Source of the DNA: an uncultured Christensenellaceae bacterium
Lineage (GTDB): Bacteria > Bacillota_A > Clostridia > Christensenellales > UBA3700
DNA length: 32,109 nucleotides
Reading direction: 5' to 3'
NCBI GenBank assembly: GCA_944381335.1
Contig: CALWKT010000050.1
Span: forward strand, 1-32,109
The notes beneath the pieces were generated by a model. The model was not told the DNA's origin. It did no database searches and worked only from the letters and a program-made list of their open reading frames with translations. Positions 8,304 to 17,824 of the stretch are shown here, piece by piece. Both the position numbers and the translations under genes were made by a program. Position 1 is the stretch's first letter; each line of letters starts with the position of its first letter.

Positions 8304-9982
8304 TGGATAGGACGATAAGGGTCGGAAGCAAATATAAAGAGGCTTTCGACAGGGTCTTCGAGCTTGCGGGCAGCGGGTGCATAATGGACACCACCGTTTC
8401 CGGTAGCGGAGACAAAAGGAAGATAAAATATAAAGATCTGACTTTCGAGTATAACGACTCTGGTAAAGAGCAGTCTGAAGCGGAAGCGAAGATGACCGAA
8501 TCGGGCGCAAGCTGGTTTTACGGACTGCGCACCAATACAAAAGAGGAAGACGACGCTTCTGTCTGGCTGAGTTACATAGACCTCGTTGCCGAGCAATATC
8601 ACAGAGAAAACTCTCTGCTCGAATTCAAACAGAATGAGGACAGACACGTCAGCGACAAACAGGCTGAGCAGGAAAAGAAGTATATAGAAAAGGTTTTCTG
8701 CACCTTGTATCCCGATTACGAAGGGCAGGTAACGATTCTGCGCGGAGACGAAAGAGACAGGATCCAGGACATCTATTGCATTTCGTTCAGAATGCAGGTG
8801 TGCGACAACGGCGAAGCCAAACCCGTGCTTGCCAAGATATACTTCCGTTTCGAAGAAGGCAGGATGATCCCGATGCGCAGGGAGGAAGCTTCAGGCGTAA
8901 ACGAACATCTTTGCAGTAAGGGCGCCGTACAGGAAAGCGGAAAAACAGAATCCTCAAGGACGGGCGGAGTTGTTGACGACAGCAGCGACATCATTGACAA
9001 AGCGCTCGGCGCGCTCGACGCGCTTGCGTCTGGTGAAGGATTCGACAGAGTAAGTTTTACAGAATGTCTCGTGTTCAGCGACGATAAGGACGAGTCGGTC
9101 ATAAAGAATTTCGTTTCGAACGGGCACGTAGGCACGATAATCCTGACATGCAAGACGGTCAAGGTCCTTTACGTAGCGCACGTCAGATGGATGTCGTCGC
9201 TCTACAAGATATATGCCGAGGGCAAAGAACTGATGAGAGTTCAGCTCGGACTTGACGGCGGTCTGACGATGACTTGTTCCAATTGCAGCGAAATCGTGAT
9301 GGAAGCTAACTCGGTCAAGATTTACAACGAGTACGGCGAGGCGAGAAACTGCCTGGTCTATCCCAAAGAGGAAAATCTCGGGTTGTCGGATATCGAGCTG
9401 GACGAGATCTGCGAACACGGCGAGATATCGCGCCATCTGAAGAGACTGTCGTGCAGAGAAGCGGTAACGCGCGGCGGTTGCATGAGGGTCGTCTGCGACA
9501 AACAACTTATGGAGCTGGAGGACGCGGACGGCAACAAGATGCTCAAATGCAGAGACTGTCCGTTCCCGGAGGTACTGTTCGTAGGGCAGGACGGAGTGAA
9601 GAGGTATACGCGCCTCCTCGGTTTCGCGCGGGACCTCATGACTCTCGTGCCGAAAACAGATATAGGCACGTGTTCTTGTTGCGGCAGAACGTTTACCCGC
9701 GAGTCGCTCGAGAAGAACGACGGAAGATGCGAGTTCTGCAGCAGTGCGATGATGAATTCCGTATACGCTCCGGAGGGAGGCTCGGTACCGGCAAGAAAGC
9801 TTTACGGAAAATATGCGAAGATGCTGCCGATAAGTCTGAGGCTCAGGCATCTGTTCGACAAGAAATACTGTTTTGAAGAAGCCGACATACTGTTGTTCGT
9901 TCTTAAGAGCGACGTTTACGTGTTCGACAAACTTGCACTTGAAGACAAGGGATACATCCCGTCTCCGCGCAAGATTAACTAA
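8303..9982 (+). CDS. Zinc-ribbon protein of unknown function
   Basis: A 559-residue protein I do not recognise. The N-terminal 170 residues look globular, followed by a charged, serine-rich linker (about 200-230). Residues about 235-320 form a compact alpha/beta region (TIILTCKTVKVLYVAHVRWM), followed by CSNC at 325-328, a cysteine/histidine-rich segment near 370-430, and a CSCCGRTF...CEFC zinc ribbon at 457-479. The start codon overlaps the helicase stop by one base and GGAGG lies at 8289-8293, so it is made together with the SNF2 protein. Both proteins carry multiple cysteine clusters, which suggests, without proof, that they form one complex. No membrane segment or signal peptide is seen. 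Confidence 0.75.
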   Translation: MDRTIRVGSKYKEAFDRVFELAGSGCIMDTTVSGSGDKRKIKYKDLTFEYNDSGKEQSEAEAKMTESGASWFYGLRTNTKEEDDASVWLSYIDLVAEQYHRENSLLEFKQNEDRHVSDKQAEQEKKYIEKVFCTLYPDYEGQVTILRGDERDRIQDIYCISFRMQVCDNGEAKPVLAKIYFRFEEGRMIPMRREEASGVNEHLCSKGAVQESGKTESSRTGGVVDDSSDIIDKALGALDALASGEGFDRVSFTECLVFSDDKDESVIKNFVSNGHVGTIILTCKTVKVLYVAHVRWMSSLYKIYAEGKELMRVQLGLDGGLTMTCSNCSEIVMEANSVKIYNEYGEARNCLVYPKEENLGLSDIELDEICEHGEISRHLKRLSCREAVTRGGCMRVVCDKQLMELEDADGNKMLKCRDCPFPEVLFVGQDGVKRYTRLLGFARDLMTLVPKTDIGTCSCCGRTFTRESLEKNDGRCEFCSSAMMNSVYAPEGGSVPARKLYGKYAKMLPISLRLRHLFDKKYCFEEADILLFVLKSDVYVFDKLALEDKGYIPSPRKIN

Positions 9983-9996
9983 ACGGAGGTGGAGGT

Positions 9997-12900
9997 ATGG
10001 CAAATACAGCAAAAAACACAATTACGCAAAACAGAATAAAAAGCCCCCGTCTCTGGCTGATACTGGCAGCGGCGGCGGCGTTGTTTACCGACATATTCGT
10101 GACGGTGCTCCTTGCGATAGGAGGCTACGATTTCACTTATATGTTCTGCACGGTATTCATGCTCGCTCTCGACGCGTTGCTGCTTGTCGGCGCTTTCCTG
10201 TCCAATTACAGGTTCAAGTATTCGAGGCTGCAATGGATAATATACGCGGCGCTGACGACTGTGTTCACATTGGTGAATACGCTGGTGTGTCTGTTCTCGG
10301 CGGGCGGCACGTTCGTCACTTATTTCGCAGGTATTTCGTGGCTCGTGGTACACGTTGCGGCAATAATCGCGACGATCGTGGGAGCTTTGCGCGCGGGTAA
10401 GTTCGGTAAGAAAGGCGTGGGCGCGGCGGTATGCGTCGCCGTGTTTATAGCGCTTGTCTGCGTCTACTCGGTTATGGCGGCTGGAGGCGGCGTGTTCGGT
10501 CAGGGCAGCGGCGAAACCGTCAGGGCGCTCGTTTACAGCGAAAGCGAGTACGGCTATACGGTCAGCGGAGTGCTGAACGGCAAAGGCAACGTGATCGTAA
10601 TTCCGGAATCTTTCAACGGCAAAAAAGTCGAAGCAGTCGATATGTCGGTGTTTATGACCGAGGGGTTGACCAAGGCGGAGGTCAGATGTTCTTCAGACGT
10701 CGAATTCGTTAATTTCGAGCCTTATAACGAAGTGCCCGAGTCTCTGACGATAGAAGTCCCCAGAGAAAATATCGACGCTTTCAGAGAGAAATTTTATGCG
10801 ATGTCTTCAGAATGGGACAATTTCGCTTCCGCGCTTATCCTGAGAGGGTTTGCAAACGCAATGGTTCCCGCAGATCTCGGTGAAGACGAAGTATACGTGG
10901 CTTTCAGGTACGATTCTTCCGCGCTGAGCAGGTCTGAAGACGAGATAATCCCCGTATGGATAGGAAAGAAGGGCACGACGTTCAGCTTCGATTACTGCAT
11001 GAGCGACGTCAGTTTTGTGAAATACAGCGATCATTACGATGACGGCGATCTTTTCTGGAACATGGCGAACAACGGCGGTTACATACTGTCCTCGCTCAAG
11101 GACGGCAACGGCAACGATATCGACGGCTCCAGAATCAACGAAAGCACCGAAGTCAGCGTGAGTTTCGAAAAGATCTACTCACTTTACATAGAAGAGGACA
11201 ACGATACGAAATACGAGTCTCCGGACTCATACAGATATGCATCCGTCAACGGTTCGTATCTCAATTGCAGATACGTCACGGCGGATACCGCAGAGAGCGT
11301 GATTTCCGATATCCCGGAAAGAGAAGGCTTCACGCTCAGCTGGCAGTATTCCTTGAAAGAGGGCTCCGCAAAGAATCCTCTGACAGACGTGGAATCCGTG
11401 ATCAGTACGGCTTCGTCTGTACTTTACGTCTATCCCGTGTGGAAACTCAACGCTCCCTCTCAGCTCACGGCATCGAGCGACGCGGCGGGCAACACCGTGA
11501 TTTACGGCGAAAACATTTCGCTCAGCGCGAGCGCAAAAGCTCCTGTGAACGGATATGACGTCACATACGTCTGGGAAAAGAACGGGGAAACCGTGTCCGG
11601 GGCTTCAGGTTACGACATAATCAATATATATCCCGAGCACGCGGGCGCATATAAAGTGACCGCGACAGCGAGTTCGGCAACAGAGACGTCTTTGACTTCG
11701 ACGGCAACGACGCAGATAACCGTCGTAATGCAGAAGCGTACGCTCAACGTCGGATGGACTTTGCCTGAAGGCGACGACCTTATATACAGCGCGTCCGAAA
11801 AGACCGTCGGCTACGAGTTTGACTCAGACCAGGTGATAAACGACGACATCATAACGCTCGGCAACAGCTTCTCCGGTCAGCAGTTCAGAAACGCGGGGAA
11901 ATATTCTCTGACCGTATTCCTTGAGGGGGATTGTGCTGATAAGTATACGATACCGGCGTCCGACGCCGCGAAGAGTTTTGAAATACTTCCCAAGGAGACA
12001 GAGGTCTCGTGGGGAGCGCTCGAGAGCGTTTACGACGGCGAATATCACACACCGACGGCAACCGCTCCCGGTATCGGAGGAGAGCTGGTGCCCGTGACCG
12101 TCAACGGAAGCATACGCAATGCGGGCAACATGACCATGACGGCGGTTACGTCCGACGGCAACTACAAGCTTACGAATGCGTCCGCGCAGTATACCGTTAC
12201 CAGAAAGGCGATCGGCGCCGTATGGTCCAATGAAACGCTCGTCTACAATGCGAGCAGTCAGGTGCGCAGGATATCCGCGTTGACCGGCTGTGTGGAAGGA
12301 GAGGAGTCTGACACTCTGAACCAGGTCATATATACCGGTTATCAGACCAACGCCGGCAGCGGTTACACTTCTTTCGCGACTTTGCCCGAGGGAAGCAACT
12401 ATTCTCTCGACGTTTCTCAGGCTTTCGAGATCGACAAGAAGAAAGCTACCGTGACCGTAAAGGATCTGACTGAGAAGTATTACGACGGCAAGTCTCTCTC
12501 CACTTTCTCCTACAATACCGACGGCTTCATTCAGAGCTTCGACAAGGTGGTCGGGTATGAGTTTACCGGCAACGCGGTCGGCGCCGTGAATGCAGGCGAA
12601 TACAGCTATACGATAAGTCTCCTTGAGGACGGATACGAGCTGAGCGGCAACTACGACATCACCGTCAACGCGACCGGCAGACTGGTCATCAATCCCAGAG
12701 AGATATCTTTGACGTGGAATAAGAACAAATTCACGTATAACGGCGGAGAGCAGAAACCCGAGATCACGGATATCGGCAACTGCGTAGCCGCAGAAAAGGC
12801 AACGCTTCTTTCTGAGTATAACGCAATGGTCACGCCTCAGATAAACGTCGGCAGCGATTATCAGGCGACGGTCACTCTTGAAGACGGGGGCAACTATACC

Positions 12901-15003
12901 TTCGTTTCCGGAGCGCTGACCGGCACGTACAAGTTCACGATAGAGAAAAAGAAAGCGACCGTTACGGTAAACGGTGTGACCGAGACGTATAACGGCGAAG
13001 CGCACAACACTTTCGGAGTCACCGGCACCGGTCTTGTCGATAGTGAAGAAAACGTATACACCGTTTCTTACACGGTGAAGAATTCCTCTCAGCAGGAAGG
13101 AGCCGCGGTCAATGCGGGAGAATATACCGTTGTGGCAAATCTTACGCCCGGGTCCAAGTACAACAACTACGACATCACCGTCAATGCGGGAACTCTGGTC
13201 ATCAGACAGAAAGAGATCTCGTTCAACTGGGGAGTGAAGGATTTCGTTTACAGCGGATCGCAGCAAAAGGTAGTTCTTGAGTCCGTCACCGGTTGCGTGG
13301 AAAAGGACGAAAGCGGACTTATCGACGGTATCAACAGTCAGATAACCGCCGCGACTAACGCGGGAACCTACACTTTTGAAGTAACGCTCCCGGCGAACGG
13401 CAATTACGTGCTTGCAGGAAACGTTTATTCCGCAAGCGTATCGTTCAAGATAAGCAAAGCCGAACTTACGGCGGTATGGAGCAATACTGAGTTTACTTAC
13501 GACGGCGAGAAACACGTTCCTACGGTAACGGTGCAGGGCGCCGTGAACGATGAAACAGACGCGGTCGTTTCAGGTCTCGTTATCACGGGAGGACAGACTT
13601 CGGCGGGCACTTACAAAGCAAGAGCTACGCTTCCCGCAAGTTCGAACTACGTGTTCGCGAGCGGCAACAATTACAGCGAAACGAGCTTTACGATTGAGAA
13701 AAAAGAACTCACCGTGTCCGTAAACAGCGTTACGACGACGTACAGCGGGGCAAATTACAACAACTTCTCCGTCAGCGTAAACGGGCTGGTCGCGAAGGAT
13801 ACGCAAGCCGATGTGTTCACCGTCAGGTATTCCGTCAGGAAACCGGGATCAGCGTCCGCACTTACCGATTACAGCGACGTCGGCACCTATGTGGTTTCGG
13901 CAGTCATTACGCCCGGCAGCAAATACAACAACTACAAGATAACCGCGACGGAAGGAGAACTCAAGGTTGAGCAGAAACAACTGAGCGTCACTGCTCTGAG
14001 CGCTGTCAACAAGACGTACGACGGCACAGTCAACGTTGAGGTGAGAGGAAGTTTCGTCGGTCTTGTTACAGGCGACAACGTACAGCTTTCTTTGACGGGA
14101 ACGACGACGGATAAAAACGTCGGAGACGGCAAGACGGTCAACGTGGTTGCGAGCGTAAGCGGAGCCGACAGCGGCAATTACAAGCTGACTCAGCCTTCTT
14201 CGACCACAGTGAATGTGAACAAGAAAGTTCTCACGGTCGGCAACGTTTCCGCAACGAACAAGACTTATGACGGCAACGCGAATATCGCCGTGACCGGTAC
14301 TCTCAGCGGAGTTATAGGCAATGACGACGTAGATCTCACGATAAGCGGCACTGCGAACGACAAGAACGCGGGCACGAACAAGACTGTGACGGTCAACGCG
14401 AGCATCGGCGGAGACGACATCGGCAACTACACGCTGACTAAGCCTGCCGCTACTACCGTGAACATAAGCAAGAAAGAGCTTACGGTCGGCAACGTCACCG
14501 CAACGGACAAGACTTACGACGGCAACGCGAATATCGTCGTGACCGGCACTCTCGACGGAGTTGTTCAGGGCGACGACGTAAATCTCACGATAAGCGGCAC
14601 TGCGAGCGACAAGAACGCGGGCACGAACAAGACTGTGACGGTCAACGCGAGCATCAGCGGAGGCAACAGCCAAAACTACTCTCTGACACAGCCCGGCAAT
14701 ACGACGGTGACGATCAGCAAAGCGACGCTTACGATAACGGGCGTCACGGCGGTTAATCGCGAAGAGGACGGCAGCGTCAACGTTGAACTTGAGGGCGGAA
14801 CGCTCTCCGGTATGATCTACGGTGACAACGTGACGTTCAATCTTGGCACAGGAACGGTGGAAAGTCCTGAAGCCGGTCAGAACAAGAAAGTCACGACGAA
14901 TATCATTCTCGGCGGAACCGACGGAGGCAACTATACGTTGACTCAGCCGACATACGTGACCGTCACCATCAAGGCTTCGGAAGAGACGGACGCACAGGAG
15001 TAA
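9997..15003 (+). CDS. Giant membrane-anchored surface protein with MBG and YDG repeats
   Basis: A 1668-residue protein. Five hydrophobic segments lie in the first 160 residues (about 18-39, 46-66, 75-98, 104-128, 139-158); positive loops (NYRFKYSR, RAGKFGKK) put the rest outside the cell. The exterior part begins with a BspA-like beta segment near 200, an Ig-like domain near 485-575, then about nine MBG-type repeats from about 578, each with a Y-D/N-G or Y-S-G motif, and four YDG-type repeats from about 1326 to the end. The last YDG repeat is degenerate (EEDG). There is no LPxTG sorting signal; the N-terminal helices are the anchor. Such repeats are stalk or adhesive modules in Firmicute surface proteins. 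The ribosome binding site GGAGGTGGAGG is strong and the gap to the previous gene is 14 bases. A surface protein inside an otherwise cytosolic operon is unusual. Confidence 0.88.
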   Translation: MANTAKNTITQNRIKSPRLWLILAAAAALFTDIFVTVLLAIGGYDFTYMFCTVFMLALDALLLVGAFLSNYRFKYSRLQWIIYAALTTVFTLVNTLVCLFSAGGTFVTYFAGISWLVVHVAAIIATIVGALRAGKFGKKGVGAAVCVAVFIALVCVYSVMAAGGGVFGQGSGETVRALVYSESEYGYTVSGVLNGKGNVIVIPESFNGKKVEAVDMSVFMTEGLTKAEVRCSSDVEFVNFEPYNEVPESLTIEVPRENIDAFREKFYAMSSEWDNFASALILRGFANAMVPADLGEDEVYVAFRYDSSALSRSEDEIIPVWIGKKGTTFSFDYCMSDVSFVKYSDHYDDGDLFWNMANNGGYILSSLKDGNGNDIDGSRINESTEVSVSFEKIYSLYIEEDNDTKYESPDSYRYASVNGSYLNCRYVTADTAESVISDIPEREGFTLSWQYSLKEGSAKNPLTDVESVISTASSVLYVYPVWKLNAPSQLTASSDAAGNTVIYGENISLSASAKAPVNGYDVTYVWEKNGETVSGASGYDIINIYPEHAGAYKVTATASSATETSLTSTATTQITVVMQKRTLNVGWTLPEGDDLIYSASEKTVGYEFDSDQVINDDIITLGNSFSGQQFRNAGKYSLTVFLEGDCADKYTIPASDAAKSFEILPKETEVSWGALESVYDGEYHTPTATAPGIGGELVPVTVNGSIRNAGNMTMTAVTSDGNYKLTNASAQYTVTRKAIGAVWSNETLVYNASSQVRRISALTGCVEGEESDTLNQVIYTGYQTNAGSGYTSFATLPEGSNYSLDVSQAFEIDKKKATVTVKDLTEKYYDGKSLSTFSYNTDGFIQSFDKVVGYEFTGNAVGAVNAGEYSYTISLLEDGYELSGNYDITVNATGRLVINPREISLTWNKNKFTYNGGEQKPEITDIGNCVAAEKATLLSEYNAMVTPQINVGSDYQATVTLEDGGNYTFVSGALTGTYKFTIEKKKATVTVNGVTETYNGEAHNTFGVTGTGLVDSEENVYTVSYTVKNSSQQEGAAVNAGEYTVVANLTPGSKYNNYDITVNAGTLVIRQKEISFNWGVKDFVYSGSQQKVVLESVTGCVEKDESGLIDGINSQITAATNAGTYTFEVTLPANGNYVLAGNVYSASVSFKISKAELTAVWSNTEFTYDGEKHVPTVTVQGAVNDETDAVVSGLVITGGQTSAGTYKARATLPASSNYVFASGNNYSETSFTIEKKELTVSVNSVTTTYSGANYNNFSVSVNGLVAKDTQADVFTVRYSVRKPGSASALTDYSDVGTYVVSAVITPGSKYNNYKITATEGELKVEQKQLSVTALSAVNKTYDGTVNVEVRGSFVGLVTGDNVQLSLTGTTTDKNVGDGKTVNVVASVSGADSGNYKLTQPSSTTVNVNKKVLTVGNVSATNKTYDGNANIAVTGTLSGVIGNDDVDLTISGTANDKNAGTNKTVTVNASIGGDDIGNYTLTKPAATTVNISKKELTVGNVTATDKTYDGNANIVVTGTLDGVVQGDDVNLTISGTASDKNAGTNKTVTVNASISGGNSQNYSLTQPGNTTVTISKATLTITGVTAVNREEDGSVNVELEGGTLSGMIYGDNVTFNLGTGTVESPEAGQNKKVTTNIILGGTDGGNYTLTQPTYVTVTIKASEETDAQE
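14233..14730 (+). repeat. Tandem 249-bp DNA repeat encoding YDG modules
   Basis: Two adjacent copies start at ACGGTCGGCAACGT (14233 and 14482), a period of exactly 249 bases or 83 codons. They are very similar at DNA level and share an uninterrupted run of nearly 50 identical bases (starting GACAAGAACGCGGGC), so the duplication is recent compared with the other repeats of this gene. Copy number could vary between strains. Confidence 0.8.
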
Positions 15004-15093
15004 CGACAAGGGGCGGCGCCGGGCATTGCGGCACGGCGTCTGCCTGACGAAATGATTATATGAAGGCGGATTCGCCTTAACGGGAGATAAGAT
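15004..15093 (+). other. Intergenic spacer with a short hairpin
   Basis: A GC-rich, imperfectly palindromic stretch (about 15010-15045) is followed by a perfect hairpin AAGGCG-GATT-CGCCTT at 15063-15078 ending in TTAA. There is no T run, so it is more likely an mRNA processing or stability element than a terminator. The next gene's GGGAGAT ribosome binding site follows directly. Confidence 0.45.
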
Positions 15094-16221
15094 ATGAAAT
15101 GTAAATATTGCAAAAGGACAATTGACAAGCCGCTGGAACTTTATGACGGAGAGTGGGGGTGCCCTCATTGCAAAGCAAAGGGTATAGTCGGCATGCTCGT
15201 CGACAAGCCCGTCGTGACAAAAGAAAACGCAGAGGAATTCAAACTCAGCGAAAGTATGTTTTACAGATGGCTGACTTATGAAGGGGTGAGCCGAGAGACG
15301 GCAAAAAAAATGCTGACAGACGCCGTCGAATTCTGCAAAAGCGCGGCGCTGAAGGGACATCCCGAGGCAATACTGAGACTTGGATATTATTACGACAAGG
15401 ATTTCATTGATACCAACAGGACAGAGGGAGACAGGTGTAAGATCGCAGCGGCATATTACAAGTCGGTAATAAACGCCGCAGACAGCGGCTACGTCGTCGA
15501 ACAGGGGCAGACGTGCCCTGATCCGGCAACGCTGAAGAAAACCGCGGCTAAGCTTCTTGTCGAAATGTATCTGTGTTCTTCGAGAGAGATTCAGAAGAGC
15601 CTTGAAAGATACGTTGAAGGACTGCCCAAGGAACTTACCGATCAGGTTAATCCCAAAGAGGTGGCGGCAAGCGCCGGCATGGTCACGGACAAATCCGAAC
15701 AGGCGTTCCTCGTTCTTTCCGCTTTCAAAAACAAGGTCAGAGCGCCGCTTTGCGGAGTGATCTACATGAAGGGTTACGAGCTCAAGAGACTGTTCGTCAA
15801 GGACAAAGAAGCCGCCCTCGGCATGATCGGCAGAGGCGTGCAACTGATATGCGGAAAGCTGGATTCAAACGGCATGGTCGGAAAAAGCCTTCAGTCACTC
15901 AGCAACGCGCTCCTTGTCAGGACTTTGATGAAAGGAAAATACGGTGATTTCGAACTGAACGACGACGACAACATATGTCTGTTTTTCTTCAACAGCCGCG
16001 GCGGGCACAGATTTTTCAGCCAGAACGCGCTTTCGACGATAATAAAGACGATGAGAAAGCAGGAAGTCGACGTCACGTTCGCAAAGATAAGGGAATTTAT
16101 GCAGAATGCGCGCAAGGATACCGTGCTTTATGACGACGATTTCTACGTCAACAAAAAGAAATGCAGCCTTAAGAAGGCGGTCGAAGTTACGATCGATCAG
16201 ATCGGCTCAAGAGACAGATAA
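15094..16221 (+). CDS. Zinc-ribbon protein with Sel1-like helical repeat
   Basis: A 375-residue protein. Cys3, Cys6, Cys23 and Cys26 form a classic N-terminal zinc ribbon. Residues about 80-108 (FCKSAALKGHPEAILRLGYYY) match the Sel1/TPR-type repeat pattern, and a related segment follows near 118-130, so the middle is probably a helical-repeat scaffold for protein binding. The C-terminal third is helical and basic with no recognised domain. It has no signal peptide or membrane helix and should be cytosolic. It follows the surface-protein gene by 90 bases and precedes the coiled-coil pair by 14 bases. An adaptor role is a guess from architecture. Confidence 0.75.
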   Translation: MKCKYCKRTIDKPLELYDGEWGCPHCKAKGIVGMLVDKPVVTKENAEEFKLSESMFYRWLTYEGVSRETAKKMLTDAVEFCKSAALKGHPEAILRLGYYYDKDFIDTNRTEGDRCKIAAAYYKSVINAADSGYVVEQGQTCPDPATLKKTAAKLLVEMYLCSSREIQKSLERYVEGLPKELTDQVNPKEVAASAGMVTDKSEQAFLVLSAFKNKVRAPLCGVIYMKGYELKRLFVKDKEAALGMIGRGVQLICGKLDSNGMVGKSLQSLSNALLVRTLMKGKYGDFELNDDDNICLFFFNSRGGHRFFSQNALSTIIKTMRKQEVDVTFAKIREFMQNARKDTVLYDDDFYVNKKKCSLKKAVEVTIDQIGSRDR

Positions 16222-16235
16222 TAAAGGAGAAAAGT

Positions 16236-17783
16236 ATGACAACGGGTGAAAAAATCAGAAAAACAGCTGAAATAATAGAAGGAAACAGAAAAAATATTTC
16301 ATGGCTCAACCGCATAGATCAGAGCGCGGCACGCACGATCAGAGATCTTGAGAACTTCACTTTTCCCGAGGGCGAGTGCACTTCAGTCGCACAGGACGTG
16401 GTCGACAAACTCTATGATTTAGCGGTCTACGCGCTCAACAACGGGTTTGATTCGGACGTCTGCAACGCGATCAACGATCTTGCGGAGTGCGCTGAAGACC
16501 TGATGAGCGAAAAGGCTGCCAAGCATATATCCAGAATCAGGGAAAAGAGCAGGAACGCTTACGCCAGAGTTGACAAAAAGCAGAGGTCCGGGAAGCCTGA
16601 CATCAAACAGCAGGTATACAGCTATGTGGATTCTTCAGTGGAATACACCGAGATGCAGGCAGAGAGCTGGGGAGAGAGTTCTTCCACCGGCGCAAATTTC
16701 AGACGCAGCAAGGAAAAACTTCTCAGGATAAGGGCGCTCGTGGAAAGCGCGCTTGCGGACAACACCCGTTCCGCGGCTGATCTGGCGCACAAGATAAACG
16801 GAGTGATAATCAAATGGCGCAAGAAGGTGGATCAGGGCGCGTGCACCGCGGCGGACGCAGCCGCGCTCGACGAAGCGATAACCATTGCGCAGGAGTGGAA
16901 CGCTTGCGTCAGATATGACGGAACGGCTTCAAAAAAAGACATATACGTTTACGGCGGCAACGACACGATCGGAATCGTCGTGGTAAGACTCAGACAGCTT
17001 GACGAATCCGTCGCCGTGTTCCGCGAAAATTACGATATGAGAATGGCGGATATCGAAAAAATAGAGAACGATATCGCAACTCTCGACAAAAAGGAAAACG
17101 ACATCAACAAGGAAATCGCCGGTCTTGAAAATCAGATCAACGAAGTAATGCTTGAGTACGACAACGGAAGGAGATCGAAGAGCGAAACGAATTTCGAAAT
17201 CGGCAGGCTGGTGAGAAGGATAGACTCTCTCAAAACCGACCGCTCCGACGTGCAGACCAGGAGAAGCAAATTGACCAGGATCAAGCAGGCGAAAAGCAGG
17301 AGACTGTGGCTGCTTGAAACGGTGATCGAAAAATACGAACAGAACAAGCACGTTCCCGAACTTCTCTGGAAGTGCATACAGAATTTCGACATAGGCGTGA
17401 TACTCAGAGTCGTGGACGGCAACGCTTCTCAGGAAGTGGTTTCCAAAGTGGAAGAGACGATGAAGAAATTCAAGGTGCTCGACCTCACTGTCGCAGGAAG
17501 AGAACAGATCGTGGACGATTTCATCGGAGATCTGCGTGAAGAGGAGAGAGAGGAAGAGGAAGTTCGCGTGCGCGAAGAAGAGGAACGCAACCGCGGCAGA
17601 TACGGCAATCAGACCGAAGAGGTGGATTATATAGCTCTCGCCCGCGAAAGAGGGATCGTCAAACCCAAACAGAACGAAAATCCCGCCGGTCAGGACCGCA
17701 CCGGAGTGAACTTGCCCGACGAAGAGAGTAACGACAGAACGGAAATCAGCCATGCAAGACCTTTCGACGAGGACGATCGCTGA
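16236..17783 (+). CDS. Coiled-coil protein, paralogue A
   Basis: A 515-residue soluble helical protein of no family I recognise. An N-terminal helical domain (1-120) is followed by a conserved core (IIKWRKKVDQG near 185-200), a long coiled coil (about 255-370), a compact segment (NFDIGVILRVVDG near 380-395) and an acidic, disordered tail from about 430. The tail ends in two short motifs shared with the next gene: DYIALARERGIVK at 464-476 and HARPF at 506-510. Start supported by AAAGGAG at 16223-16229. It and the next gene clearly arose by tandem duplication with roughly 40-50% identity by eye. The shared tail motifs look like docking peptides for a common partner. Confidence 0.82.
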   Translation: MTTGEKIRKTAEIIEGNRKNISWLNRIDQSAARTIRDLENFTFPEGECTSVAQDVVDKLYDLAVYALNNGFDSDVCNAINDLAECAEDLMSEKAAKHISRIREKSRNAYARVDKKQRSGKPDIKQQVYSYVDSSVEYTEMQAESWGESSSTGANFRRSKEKLLRIRALVESALADNTRSAADLAHKINGVIIKWRKKVDQGACTAADAAALDEAITIAQEWNACVRYDGTASKKDIYVYGGNDTIGIVVVRLRQLDESVAVFRENYDMRMADIEKIENDIATLDKKENDINKEIAGLENQINEVMLEYDNGRRSKSETNFEIGRLVRRIDSLKTDRSDVQTRRSKLTRIKQAKSRRLWLLETVIEKYEQNKHVPELLWKCIQNFDIGVILRVVDGNASQEVVSKVEETMKKFKVLDLTVAGREQIVDDFIGDLREEEREEEEVRVREEEERNRGRYGNQTEEVDYIALARERGIVKPKQNENPAGQDRTGVNLPDEESNDRTEISHARPFDEDDR

Positions 17784-17824
17784 GAATTTTCGTGAATAAT
17801 CAACGACAATAAAGGAGACATCAT

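Noticed and set aside
14233..14730. A CRISPR-like array
   Set aside because: The repetition is an in-frame 83-codon protein repeat without short palindromic repeats or spacers; I saw no CRISPR array or cas gene in the window.
13849..15843. A 664-codon minus-strand open frame across the surface protein and the zinc-ribbon gene
   Set aside because: It spans two unrelated sense genes and shows repeats that are simply the reverse of the YDG repeats; no ribosome binding site was seen.
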